Below are positions 26,083-35,170 of a stretch of 64,000 nucleotides of DNA, one piece after another. Location: positions 16,169 through 80,168 of the forward strand of contig CADBWP010000020.1 of the NCBI GenBank assembly GCA_902798365.1, in the 5' to 3' direction. The stretch's first letter is position 1, and each line of letters starts with the position of its first letter. A program made the translations under genes and the position numbers. This DNA comes from an uncultured Ruminococcus sp. (lineage in GTDB: Bacteria > Bacillota > Clostridia > Oscillospirales > Acutalibacteraceae). Below the pieces are notes generated by a model that saw only the letters and a program-made list of their open reading frames with translations, did no database searches and was not told the DNA's origin.

Positions 26083-26811
26083 ATGAGATCAAATAAAATA
26101 TACCAGGTTTCAACCTTACAGGCTTTGGCTCTCGGATATTCAAGACCGGTCGTGACCGTGCAGGAGCTTTTGGAGCACGGCGACACGGGACTGGGCACCT
26201 TTGAAAACGTTGACGGCGAGATGATAGTGCTGGACGGCGTGTGCTATCAGGCAAGACCCGACGGAAGCATAGTGCGGTCTGAGGACGGGGCGGGAGTGCC
26301 CTTTGCGGTTTCGGGCTATGTAAATAACGGCAGAAGGTTTGAGATCGGAGAAAAAAAGAACATCGACGCCATAAAGCTGGAGCTGACCCTAAGGATAGAA
26401 GAGGACTTCGGGCTAAACAGCATACACATCGCGCGCATAGACGGACTGTTTGGCGTCGTTCACGCACGCGCAGGCGCTCCGTACCGCTCGCAGCATGTTT
26501 CTCTTAAGGATATTCTTTCAAAAACCCAAAAGGATTTTTCCTTTGAGCAGATTTACGGCACGCTGGTGTGCGTGTATTATCCCGATTATATGGACGGCAT
26601 AAACGCCTCGGGCTGGCATATGCATTTCCTCTCGCGCGACAAAAGCCTCGGCGGACACGTGTTTGAGGTATCTGTATGCTCGGCAGAATGTCAGCTGCAA
26701 AAAATGGACAAAATAGAAATCCAGCTGCCCAGAGAAGCTGCGTTTGACACATATTCCCTGAAAGAAGCTTCACAAAACGAGATAGAGGAAGTGGAGCAGG
26801 GAAACGGGTAG
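26083..26811 (+). CDS. budA: Alpha-acetolactate decarboxylase
   Basis: 242 residues, typical for the family. It converts 2-acetolactate to acetoin in the cytoplasm, diverting pyruvate to a neutral product. Recognisable stretches are IYQVSTLQALALGYSRP (N-terminus), HGDTGLGTFENVDGEMIVLD with VCYQA, and the zinc-binding GWHMHFLS with a downstream GGHV. The start is the ATG 26083, preceded by GGGAAGGAACGG; upstream in-frame codons lie before the promoter. It is monocistronic. No acetolactate synthase gene is in the window. Confidence 0.95.
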   Translation: MRSNKIYQVSTLQALALGYSRPVVTVQELLEHGDTGLGTFENVDGEMIVLDGVCYQARPDGSIVRSEDGAGVPFAVSGYVNNGRRFEIGEKKNIDAIKLELTLRIEEDFGLNSIHIARIDGLFGVVHARAGAPYRSQHVSLKDILSKTQKDFSFEQIYGTLVCVYYPDYMDGINASGWHMHFLSRDKSLGGHVFEVSVCSAECQLQKMDKIEIQLPREAAFDTYSLKEASQNEIEEVEQGNG

Positions 26812-26848
26812 ATTAGAGAATAGAGAATAGAGATTAGAGATTAGATAT
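26811..26848 (+). repeat. AGAGATTAGAG-type short tandem repeat
   Basis: Immediately after budA, near-tandem units of AGAGAATAG and AGAGATTAG run for about 35 bases. The same motif family occurs near 7190, 53853 and 60484. Confidence 0.75.
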
Positions 26849-26852
26849 AAAA

Positions 26853-26886
26853 GACGGGGCTGCCGCAATTTCTGCGACAGTCCCGT
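26853..26886 (+). terminator. budA terminator-like hairpin
   Basis: ACGGGGCTGCCGCA pairs with TGCGACAGTCCCGT with one or two mismatches. No long T-run follows, so it may also act on the opposing ychF transcript. Confidence 0.6.
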
Positions 26887-26947
26887 GCTGTTCTGCTTTA
26901 CAAAGCCGAGGTCACCCTCAGGCTTTTTCCGATTTGTTTATTCAAAA

Positions 26948-28042
26948 TCAAACGTTGAACCTGAACAGCACAACGTCGCCGTCCTTCATAACATACTCCT
27001 TGCCCTCGCTGCGCACAAGACCCTTGTCCTTTGCCGCCGCCATGCTGCCGCAGGCAACAAGGTCGTCAAAGGCTATCACCTCGGCGCGTATAAAGCCGCG
27101 CTCAAAGTCGGAGTGTATCTTACCTGCCGCCTGCGGAGCCTTGGTTCCGTTTTTGATCGTCCAGGCGCGAACCTCCTGCTTGCCTGCCGTAAGGTAGGAT
27201 ATAAGCCCCAGCAGCGCGTAACATTCCTTTATAAGGCGGTCAAGTCCGCTCTCCTCAAGACCCAGGTCGGAAAGGAACATCTCCTTTTCGTCCTTGTCCA
27301 TCTCAACGATCTCTTCCTCAAGCTGAGCGCATATGGGCAGCACGCCTGCGTGCTCGTCGGCGGCTATTTTCAGCACCTCGCGATAGCCCTCGTTGTTTTC
27401 CAATCCGCCCGAAAAGTCCTCGTCGCTCATGTTTGCGGCGTAAATAACGGGCTTTGCCGTAAGCAGAGCGACCTCGCTCAGCAGGGCGCGCTCGTCCTCG
27501 TCGCACTCAACGCTTCTGGCAGGCTTGCCCTGCTCCAACGCCTCAAGAACACGGGTGTAAAACTCAACGTCCTTAAGATATTTTTTGTCGCCCTTTACCA
27601 TCTTTTTGGTTTTGTCAATGCGGCGCTCCATCATTTCAACGTCGGACAAAATCAGCTCAAGGTTTATCGTTTCAATATCGCGCTTGGGGTCTATGCTGCC
27701 CTCTACGTGGATGATGTCGTCGTTTTCAAAGCAGCGCACAACGTGCACTATGGCGTCGCACTCGCGTATGTTTGACAGGAACTTGTTGCCCAGACCCTCG
27801 CCCTTGGACGCGCCCTTGACCAGTCCCGCGATATCCACAAATTCAATGGAAGCCGGTGTGTATTTGTCGGGGTCATACATCTCGGCAAGCACGTCAAGAC
27901 GCTTGTCGGGCACCGCAACAACGCCCACGTTCGGCTCTATTGTGCAAAACGGATAGTTGGCGCTCTGCGCCCCCGCGTTTGTTATAGCGTTAAAAAGCGT
28001 GCTTTTTCCAACGTTCGGAAGTCCTACTATACCTAATTTCAT
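26948..28042 (-). CDS. ychF: Ribosome-binding ATPase YchF/EngD
   Basis: 364 residues, the normal family length. The Obg-related P-loop [15 protein letters not shown] (residues 7-21), switch region [18 protein letters not shown], the specificity segment NMSDED (replacing the usual NKxD, as in YchF) and the C-terminal TGS domain ([20 protein letters not shown]) are all present. YchF binds ribosomes and hydrolyses ATP, with a role in translation and stress. AAAGGAG lies upstream of the start. It is monocistronic, with its own promoter at 28070-28098. Confidence 0.96.
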   Translation of the reverse strand: MKLGIVGLPNVGKSTLFNAITNAGAQSANYPFCTIEPNVGVVAVPDKRLDVLAEMYDPDKYTPASIEFVDIAGLVKGASKGEGLGNKFLSNIRECDAIVHVVRCFENDDIIHVEGSIDPKRDIETINLELILSDVEMMERRIDKTKKMVKGDKKYLKDVEFYTRVLEALEQGKPARSVECDEDERALLSEVALLTAKPVIYAANMSDEDFSGGLENNEGYREVLKIAADEHAGVLPICAQLEEEIVEMDKDEKEMFLSDLGLEESGLDRLIKECYALLGLISYLTAGKQEVRAWTIKNGTKAPQAAGKIHSDFERGFIRAEVIAFDDLVACGSMAAAKDKGLVRSEGKEYVMKDGDVVLFRFNV

Positions 28043-28069
28043 ATTATCAAAACTCCTTTCCCGAAGGAC

Positions 28070-28098
28070 ATTATATCACATCGGCAGGCAAATCTCAA
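28070..28098 (-). promoter_or_regulatory. ychF promoter
   Basis: On the minus strand TTGAGA (28098-28093) and TATAAT (28075-28070) with 17 bases between them. Confidence 0.8.
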
Positions 28099-28145
28099 CC
28101 GTAATCACTTAATTGCCGATTTAATAGCAAAAATGCACATATTTA

Positions 28146-28175
28146 TTGACTTTATCGGAAAAAATGTGATACAAT
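28146..28175 (+). promoter_or_regulatory. Promoter of the NRPS biosynthetic operon
   Basis: TTGACT (28146-28151) and TACAAT (28170-28175) with an 18-base spacer, 54 bases before the first gene. No other clear promoter is seen before the NRPS gene. Confidence 0.75.
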
Positions 28176-28228
28176 AAAACCGATAACATGCACAAAACAA
28201 AATTAACGATACAAAGGAGTTGCGTATT

Positions 28229-29104
28229 ATGAATTACTGGGTGATCATCGGCGAGGGCGGCGGCTTTGACGAGGTCAAAAACGTCAGGACACAGCCAAAC
28301 AAGCCTCAGACGGGCGGCATAAACAGAACGGTGGTGCGCGTTGACGATGTGGTATTTACCATGGGCGGCGACGGAAACACCAAGATTTTCCTGTGCGGAG
28401 AAGAAACCGCCGCGCCCGATGTGTTTTTGCTTTGGGGTCACTACAACGAGGTGTTCGAGGGCATTTCGCGCAGGCTCATCTCGCTGGGCGCAAAAAGCAT
28501 CAACGATATTGACGCCAAAAGAATAGTGTGCAGCAAGCTCTCTACGGCACTTGTTCTGGAGCAGGCGGGCATTCCGCAGGCAAAAACCATGCTTGTGTCA
28601 GCCTCCACCTCGGCAAAGGCAGTCGCGGACTGCGTGGGGCTTCCTGCCGTGCTCAAGCCGAGCGACGGAGCCCAAGGCGCGGGAGTGGTGCTTCTAAACA
28701 CCGAGGAAGAGATAGCCGATTATCTTTCGCAGCTTCCCGAGGGCAGCGGAAAAGCCGTTCTGGCTCAGGAGTATGTAGCCGCAGCAAAGGGACGCGACAT
28801 CCGCGTTACCGTCATAGATTACAAGGTGGGCAACGTCATTCAGCGTGTTTCCGACGACCCCGGCGAGTTCCGCTCCAACGTTCATCTCGGCGGTCACGTA
28901 GAGGACTTCGAGCTTGACGCCGATACCACAGCGATGTGCGAAAAGATCGCACGGGTGTGCGGACTGCGCCTTTGCGGCATTGACCTGCTGCAAACGGGCA
29001 GCGGCTATGTCGTGGGCGAGGTCAACTGTACGCCGGGAATGGCTCCCGATTTTTTGAAGTCGGACAAATTCAAAAAGCTGATGGGCGCGCTTATCACGGG
29101 CTGA
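28229..29104 (+). CDS. RimK-like ATP-grasp ligase
   Basis: 291 residues. It has the ATP-grasp features of RimK/GshB-type carboxylate-amine ligases: LKPSDGAQGAGVVLL (about 146), the EYVAAAKGRDIRVTVID strand and the metal-binding C-terminal GEVNCTPGM. Such enzymes form amide bonds through an acyl-phosphate, or modify peptides. The start is the ATG 28229 with AAAGGAG 10 bases upstream; the TTG at 28220 abuts that site. It is the first gene of a run of six tightly spaced genes ending with an NRPS, so it could add or cap an amino acid on the product, although this is inference. Confidence 0.8.
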   Translation: MNYWVIIGEGGGFDEVKNVRTQPNKPQTGGINRTVVRVDDVVFTMGGDGNTKIFLCGEETAAPDVFLLWGHYNEVFEGISRRLISLGAKSINDIDAKRIVCSKLSTALVLEQAGIPQAKTMLVSASTSAKAVADCVGLPAVLKPSDGAQGAGVVLLNTEEEIADYLSQLPEGSGKAVLAQEYVAAAKGRDIRVTVIDYKVGNVIQRVSDDPGEFRSNVHLGGHVEDFELDADTTAMCEKIARVCGLRLCGIDLLQTGSGYVVGEVNCTPGMAPDFLKSDKFKKLMGALITG

Positions 29105-29119
29105 TGGGAAAGATGTATT

Positions 29120-30841
29120 ATGTTTTCTTTATTTAAAAAGCATTTACGCGGACAGATACCGCTTGTTGTCGCAACCTTTATATCCACGGCACTAACATAT
29201 TTTATCCAGATATGCCTGCTTATGCCCGAATCAAAGCGGATAATAGACAAGGGCGTAAACGTTCAGGACACCGACGCTATACGAAGCAGCGGAATAATGA
29301 TGATCATTTTCACGGTCATCATAGGCATACTCACGGTGATCACCGCATATTTAAGCTCGCGCGTAACGGCGGGCTTTACCTGCTCGGTGCGCAGGGCGTG
29401 CTTTAAAAAGGCCAATTCGCTTTCGCCGCAGGACTTTGCGGTGTTCGGAGAATCGACTCTGCTCAACCGCACTATGGCAGACGTAAACAACCTTACGATA
29501 ATTTGCATAAACGCCATGCGGCTTTGGATGGCGATACCCATACTCATCATCACCGAGCTGTTCATAATAGCGTTCAACAACATCATCATATTCTTTGTGC
29601 TGTCGTTTTTCTTTATTCTCACCGTTACCTTCCTGCTTATATTCACCGCCAAGTCACGCGCGAATTTTGAAAAGCTGCAGCAAAAGTTAGACAAAATCAA
29701 CCTCAACATGCGCGAGCGCATTGTGGGCGTAAGGCACATACGCGCGTTCGGCAACGAGGATGTGGTAAACCAAAAATCCGTCAGGGGTCACGAGGAAGCG
29801 TACGCCGAGGCTATCGCCGCCAACAAAAAGATAAACTTTCTTTCTCCCGTCGGCATGGTGGTAATGAACTGGGTTGTGGTTCTTATCTACATAATCGGAA
29901 CAGCCGAGATAAAAAACGGAATGGCGTCAATCAGTCAGCTGCTGCTCATCTTCCAGTACATTTCATACTTTATAATGAGCCTTATGTCTATCCCGTTTTT
30001 GGTAAACTATCTGCCCAAGGGCGTCGTGTCGGCGCGCAGGGTCAACGAGCTGCTCGATTACGAGCCCGTAAAATACACCGGCGCTCAGATAAAAAAGAAA
30101 GAGAATACTCAGGGCAGGGTAGAGTTCAAAAACGTTGTGTTCGGTTATTCGGGCGCGCTTGACGTTATTGCCGACATAAGCTTTACCGCGGAGCCCGGCA
30201 CCACCACGGCGTTCATAGGAACCACGGGCAGCGGCAAAACCACAATAATGAACCTTATGCAGGGCTTGTATCTGCCCACCTTCGGCGATATTCTCATAGA
30301 CGGCATCAGCATCCGTGAGGCGGACGGCGACTGGCTGCGCTCCTGCTTTTCATACGGCACCCAGCGCCCGATGATTTTTCAGGACACCGTGCGCAGCAAT
30401 ATAAGCAAAACCGCCTCGGACGAAAAAATAATGCAGGCATGCGACGCGTCCTGCTTCTCCGAGATTATTATGGACAAGCCCGAGGGTCTTGACTTTCAGC
30501 TTTCGCAGGGCGGCATGAACCTGTCGGGCGGACAGCGGCAAAGGCTTTCTCTGGCAAGAACTCTGGCAAGAGACGCCGCCGTTTATATTTTTGACGACAC
30601 CTTCTCGGCTCTTGACGCGCAGACCGAGCAGCACGCAAGAACCGCCATGCGCGAAATGCTCAAGGGCAAAACCGTTATGATGGTCGCCCAGAAAATAAGC
30701 ACCGTGCGCGACGCCGACCGCATAATAGTCCTTGAAAAGGGACGCATAGCGGGTCAGGGCACGCACGACGAGCTGCTTAAGACCTGCAGCGAATACCGTG
30801 AGATCTATCAGACCCAGTGTTATCTGGACGAAAAGGGGTGA
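29120..30841 (+). CDS. ABC exporter half-transporter with degenerate ATPase site
   Basis: 573 residues: six-helix membrane domain (1-310) and an ATPase domain (330-570). Walker A is TTGSGKTT and the signature NLSGGQRQR, but the Walker B ends DD (IFDDTFSALD) rather than DE, and the H-loop His is Gln (VAQKIST). These are marks of the non-catalytic partner of heterodimeric exporters such as LmrCD/BmrCD-type pairs. It begins 15 bases after the ATP-grasp gene, preceded by GATGGGAAAGATG, and overlaps closely with its partner. It probably exports the product of the NRPS operon. Confidence 0.88.
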   Translation: MFSLFKKHLRGQIPLVVATFISTALTYFIQICLLMPESKRIIDKGVNVQDTDAIRSSGIMMIIFTVIIGILTVITAYLSSRVTAGFTCSVRRACFKKANSLSPQDFAVFGESTLLNRTMADVNNLTIICINAMRLWMAIPILIITELFIIAFNNIIIFFVLSFFFILTVTFLLIFTAKSRANFEKLQQKLDKINLNMRERIVGVRHIRAFGNEDVVNQKSVRGHEEAYAEAIAANKKINFLSPVGMVVMNWVVVLIYIIGTAEIKNGMASISQLLLIFQYISYFIMSLMSIPFLVNYLPKGVVSARRVNELLDYEPVKYTGAQIKKKENTQGRVEFKNVVFGYSGALDVIADISFTAEPGTTTAFIGTTGSGKTTIMNLMQGLYLPTFGDILIDGISIREADGDWLRSCFSYGTQRPMIFQDTVRSNISKTASDEKIMQACDASCFSEIIMDKPEGLDFQLSQGGMNLSGGQRQRLSLARTLARDAAVYIFDDTFSALDAQTEQHARTAMREMLKGKTVMMVAQKISTVRDADRIIVLEKGRIAGQGTHDELLKTCSEYREIYQTQCYLDEKG

Positions 30842-30845
30842 GCGC

Positions 30846-32615
30846 GTGAGCAGGCAGAACAAAAGCAAAACCAAAGGCGTTATCCCGCGGCTGATAAAAG
30901 ATACGGGAAAAAACCGCGCAAGGTTCGGCGCAGTTATCGTTGTCATAATACTTATCAAGCTTTGCCTGGCGTACGCTCCCAGGGTGGTAAGCAACATTAC
31001 GGATACAATGCAGAGCTTTGTAACAACCGGCAATTATGACTTCGGGTATCTGCTCATACTGTGCGCCGTGCTGGCGGCACTGTACTTTGTGGGCTATGGA
31101 GCCGACGGCTTCATCAACCGCTCGCTTGTCAAAATATCGCAAAGCCTTGCGCTTACGCTCAGAAACCGCGTGGGCGAAAAGCTCAACAGGCTGACCATAA
31201 ACTACTCCGACACCCATCCGCTGGGCGACACCCAGTCAAGGGTAACGGGAGATATGGTGAATCTCTCAAACGGAATCGAATCCACGTTGCCGTCCCTGCT
31301 GGGGCAGGCTATTCTTATGGCGGCTATCTGCGTTATGATGCTGTTCACCAACGTGTGGCTCGCGCTCATATACATCATCGCCATACCCGTCACCTTTATC
31401 GGGCTCAGGATAATCGCAGCCCGCACCAAAAAGGAGTTTATGAAAACAAACCGCCAGCTCGGAAAAATGAACTCGCTGGTGTCGGACACATACTCAAATC
31501 ACACCATAGTCAAGGCGTATTGCCGCGTTGATGAAAAGGAAGCCGAGTTTGACGAGATGAACAGGGAGTTTGAGCGACTGTTTATCCGTTCGCGCTTTAC
31601 CTCGGGCTTTATGCGCCCGTTCAGCGACCTTATGGCAAAGATATCCTACATCCTGCTTTGCCTCATCGGCGGAATAATGATGCTCAACGGCACGCTCACT
31701 CTCGGCGGCTTCACGGCGTTTCTGTTTTACGGCAATATGATAGGCGTGCCGATAGCCGAGCTTTCGGTGGCGCTGAACAACTTTCAGGACTCGCTCAGCT
31801 CTGCCGGACGCATCTATGAGCTGCTCGACGAGGAGGAGGAGCCTGCCGAAACTCCAAAAAGCGTGCTTCCTGCCGACGGCGTAAAGGGCGAGATAAGGTT
31901 TGAAAACGTAAAATTCGGTTATACTCCCAACAAGACCCTTATGCATGACGTGTCGTTCACCGCCGAGCCGGGCTGCACCATGGCTATAGCGGGTCCCTCG
32001 GGAGCCGGCAAAACGACGCTTATCAACCTGCTTATGCGCTTCTACGACATTCAGGACGGTGTCATCAGGCTCGACGGCATAAACACGCGCGAGCTTTCAA
32101 AGCGCGACCTGCGCTCCGTATTCGGAATGGTGCTGCAGGAGACCTGGATATTTGACGGCACCATAGCCGACAACATAGCCTTCGGCAAGCCCGGCGCCAC
32201 CCGAAGCGAAATAATAAAGGCGGCAAAGACCGCCTACTGCGACAGCTTTATCCAGCGCCTGCCAAACGGCTACGACACATACATAAGCGCCGAAAATTCC
32301 TCGCTTTCGGCAGGTGAAAAGCAGCTGCTTTCGATAGCGCGCGCCATTATAGCCGACCCCAAGGTGCTTATTCTGGACGAGGCTACCTCTCAGGTCGATA
32401 CCAAGACCGAGGAAGTGATAACCGAGGCAATGCAGGCGATGATGAAGGGCAGAACAAGCTTTATCATCGCGCACCGCCTTTACACCATACGCAACGCCGA
32501 CAAGATAATATTTATGCAGGACGGCGACATCAGGGAGGTGGGCAGCCACGAAGAGCTGCTTGAAAGAAAGGGCTGCTATGCCGCCATGTATGCAAGCGGT
32601 GTTTCCGCCGAATGA
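30846..32615 (+). CDS. ABC exporter half-transporter (catalytic partner)
   Basis: 589 residues with a six-helix membrane domain and an ATPase domain with canonical Walker A GPSGAGKTT, Walker B VLILDEATSQVD and H-loop IIAHR. Its signature motif is altered to SLSAGEKQ. The altered signature here and the altered Walker B and H-loop in the partner would meet in one composite site, which fits an asymmetric heterodimer. Start is GTG 30846, with AAAAGGGG about 7 bases upstream and 4 bases after the previous stop. It likely transports the operon's peptide product. Confidence 0.9.
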   Translation: MSRQNKSKTKGVIPRLIKDTGKNRARFGAVIVVIILIKLCLAYAPRVVSNITDTMQSFVTTGNYDFGYLLILCAVLAALYFVGYGADGFINRSLVKISQSLALTLRNRVGEKLNRLTINYSDTHPLGDTQSRVTGDMVNLSNGIESTLPSLLGQAILMAAICVMMLFTNVWLALIYIIAIPVTFIGLRIIAARTKKEFMKTNRQLGKMNSLVSDTYSNHTIVKAYCRVDEKEAEFDEMNREFERLFIRSRFTSGFMRPFSDLMAKISYILLCLIGGIMMLNGTLTLGGFTAFLFYGNMIGVPIAELSVALNNFQDSLSSAGRIYELLDEEEEPAETPKSVLPADGVKGEIRFENVKFGYTPNKTLMHDVSFTAEPGCTMAIAGPSGAGKTTLINLLMRFYDIQDGVIRLDGINTRELSKRDLRSVFGMVLQETWIFDGTIADNIAFGKPGATRSEIIKAAKTAYCDSFIQRLPNGYDTYISAENSSLSAGEKQLLSIARAIIADPKVLILDEATSQVDTKTEEVITEAMQAMMKGRTSFIIAHRLYTIRNADKIIFMQDGDIREVGSHEELLERKGCYAAMYASGVSAE

Positions 32616-32631
32616 GGAGTGAGATCACAAT

Positions 32632-33987
32632 ATGAAAAACATAACGTTTGAGGAAGCTCAAAAAATCGTGAGAGAGGGCGAGCTTGCCACCCCCGAGGAG
32701 CGCGCCGAAATGCGGCGTGAACGCCTGCGCACGCTTGTTGAATACGCAAGAGAAAACTCACCCTATCTTAAAGAGCTCTACAGCGGGCTCCCCGAAAACT
32801 ACGACCTCGGGGACATTCCCGTGCTCGACAAGGCGGACGGTCTGGCTCATTACAACGACTGGGTGACCGACCGCGAACTGACAATAGACAAGGTGCGCGA
32901 ATATCTGGCGCGCGACGCGTCCGACAACTCGCTGCTGCTCGGCAAATACACAGCTCTGCAAACCTCGGGCTCAACGGGCGAGCCGCTGCCCATGGTGCGC
33001 GACATGCACCGCAATCAAATACACACCCAGCTGCTGCTTCAAAGGCTGATGTATCCCGTGCCTGCGGGCTATTACGACCACTCAAAGCACAAAATGGCGT
33101 TTATAGTTCACATCTCCACATCGGCGTCAAGCTACGGCTCCTACCTCAAAACCAAGGCGCGCCGCCCCGGCTTTGAGGACAACATCACGGCTATATCCAT
33201 CCTCGACAGCGCCGAGCAGATGGTCAAAAAGCTGAACGACTTCCGACCCGAGATACTCGTCGCATATCCGCCGTCGCTTGTGATGCTCGCCGAGGAAAAG
33301 GCAGGCGGAATGCTTGATATTAATCCCGGGCTTATCGTAAGCTCGGCGGAGCTGCTCACTGAGGAAAGCTATCACCGCATACACGAGGTTTTCGGCTGTC
33401 CCGTGCTCAACAACTACTGCATGACCGAGGGCGGCGAGATCGCCATGACGCACGACTGCCCCCATCTGCACATAAACGACGACTGGGTGATAGTCGAGCC
33501 TGTTGATAAGGATCGTCGGCCCGTAAAAAACAGCGACGAGTTTTCCGACGGAATACTTGTTACCGACCTGTCAAACTTTGTCCAGCCCATCATCCGCTAT
33601 TATGTAAGCGACTCCGTTCGCATACGCAGCGAGCGCTTTGACTGCTTCGGCTTGCCCGTTATGGAGATACGCGGCAGAAGCTGGGAAAGCTTTAAGCTCG
33701 GCGGAAAAAGCTTCAGCACAAAAGGGCTCGAGGTAAAGGCAAAGTTCTGCAAGGGTCTGTGTCAGTATCAGTTTGTGCAAACCTCCGCCGACAGCATGGA
33801 GGTGCGCGGCATAGTCGCCGCCGGATACGACAAGGCAGAGGTGCTCGGCAGTCTGGCAAAGACGCTTGACGAATACTTTGCGCAGGCGGGCTGCACGGGC
33901 GTAACGGTGAGCTTCAGCGAAGAAGCTCCCATACGCAACGAAAGAGGCGGCAAAACGCCGATGTTCAAAAAGAAGGAAGGCATATGA
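32632..33987 (+). CDS. PaaK-like adenylate-forming enzyme
   Basis: 451 residues, resembling phenylacetate-CoA ligase/CapK proteins. The ATP-binding loop TSGSTGEPLPMVRD is at about 110, a NNYCMTEGGEIAMTHDC stretch at about 261-277, and a C-terminal small domain follows. Such enzymes activate a carboxylic acid as an acyl-adenylate and pass it to CoA or a carrier protein. Inside this NRPS operon it could supply an acyl starter. GAGTGAGATCAC precedes the start, and its end overlaps the next gene by 4 bases. Substrate is unknown. Confidence 0.8.
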   Translation: MKNITFEEAQKIVREGELATPEERAEMRRERLRTLVEYARENSPYLKELYSGLPENYDLGDIPVLDKADGLAHYNDWVTDRELTIDKVREYLARDASDNSLLLGKYTALQTSGSTGEPLPMVRDMHRNQIHTQLLLQRLMYPVPAGYYDHSKHKMAFIVHISTSASSYGSYLKTKARRPGFEDNITAISILDSAEQMVKKLNDFRPEILVAYPPSLVMLAEEKAGGMLDINPGLIVSSAELLTEESYHRIHEVFGCPVLNNYCMTEGGEIAMTHDCPHLHINDDWVIVEPVDKDRRPVKNSDEFSDGILVTDLSNFVQPIIRYYVSDSVRIRSERFDCFGLPVMEIRGRSWESFKLGGKSFSTKGLEVKAKFCKGLCQYQFVQTSADSMEVRGIVAAGYDKAEVLGSLAKTLDEYFAQAGCTGVTVSFSEEAPIRNERGGKTPMFKKKEGI

Positions 33988-35165
33988 ACGAAAAAGTAAG
34001 CATACTGTTCGCAGGCGACACCTTTCCCGTCTCCGACAATTTTGATTTGTTTTGCGACGGAAAAACAGAGGAGCTGTTCGGCGACAGGCTGTGCCGTATG
34101 TTTGCGGACGCCGATTACAGCGTGTGCAACCTTGAGGGCTGCTTTACGGATAACGGCGAGCCCGTTGAAAAGGTGGGGCCGAGCGTAAAGGCTCCCGTCA
34201 AAGCCGCGCTCGGAATAAAAAAGCTCGGCTTCAGGGCGGCAACGCTTGCAAACACTCACACCCTCGACTACGGCAGCAAGGGTCACGACGAAATGCGCGC
34301 CGCTCTTGACAATTACGGCATAGAGTACTTTGGCACGGGCGACAGCAAAGACAGCATAAAAACCCACATAACCGTAACCATAAAGGGCATAACCGTCACG
34401 TTCTACACCGTTACCGAGCTTTTTGCGTTCAACAAGCCCGGCAAGAACACCCCCGGAGCCAACGGCTACGACGAATACGCGGTATGCAAGGAACTTGCCG
34501 AGCTTAAAAAGAACTGCGACCGCCTTGTTGTGCTTTATCACGGCGGAGCCGAGATGACCTGCTACAGCTCGGGCATGATCAGAAAGCGCTTTCACCGCAT
34601 GGCGGACAACGGAGCCGACATCATCCTTGCTCAGCACACGCACGCCATCGCCTTTGAGGAATACTACAACGGCGCCTATCTGCTGTACGGACAGGGCAAC
34701 TTCTGTTTTAACCTCAGTCCGCGTGTGTCGGAATACACCGCCACGGGCATCTTGCTCGAGGCTGTTTTCGGCGCGGACGGCTTTGAAATAAAAAAACATC
34801 TTGTAAGGCGCACCAAATCCGGCTGCGAATACGCGCAGGCTCAGGACTTTGCCGCCTTTGACGAAAGAACTCGCCTGCACGACAGGGTCGCGGCGGGTGA
34901 CGAAAGCGCCGAGGCGGAGCTTGAAAGGCGTTTTTCGGAGTACAGCACAGGCTTTTGGATGCCCAGACTGTTAAAGGTTTTCAGAGGGATAAACAGCAGC
35001 GACGACCGCGCTCTTGAAAATCTGCCGCCTGCCGAAATAACAAAGCACCTGCTGACAAAATACACCAAGCAGCAGCTTTTGGCTATTCAAATGCTGATTG
35101 ACAACGACGAATTTAACGAGATCGCTTCAAGGTTTATTTCGGAAGCGATAAAAAATAAGGAATGA
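33984..35165 (+). CDS. CapA-like metallophosphatase-fold protein
   Basis: 393 residues of the PGA_cap/CapA family. It has the metal-binding motifs of that fold: FAGDTF (about 9), CNLEG (about 47), NTHTLDYG (about 91, where the family usually has NNH), LYHGGAE (about 183) and QHTHA (about 213), with YGQGNF downstream. No signal peptide is visible, so unlike classic CapA it appears cytoplasmic. Members act in poly-gamma-glutamate synthesis or in amide/ester chemistry that is poorly defined. It overlaps the PaaK-like gene by 4 bases and the NRPS region by ATGA. Confidence 0.8.
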   Translation: MNEKVSILFAGDTFPVSDNFDLFCDGKTEELFGDRLCRMFADADYSVCNLEGCFTDNGEPVEKVGPSVKAPVKAALGIKKLGFRAATLANTHTLDYGSKGHDEMRAALDNYGIEYFGTGDSKDSIKTHITVTIKGITVTFYTVTELFAFNKPGKNTPGANGYDEYAVCKELAELKKNCDRLVVLYHGGAEMTCYSSGMIRKRFHRMADNGADIILAQHTHAIAFEEYYNGAYLLYGQGNFCFNLSPRVSEYTATGILLEAVFGADGFEIKKHLVRRTKSGCEYAQAQDFAAFDERTRLHDRVAAGDESAEAELERRFSEYSTGFWMPRLLKVFRGINSSDDRALENLPPAEITKHLLTKYTKQQLLAIQMLIDNDEFNEIASRFISEAIKNKE

Positions 35166-35170
35166 CAGCC

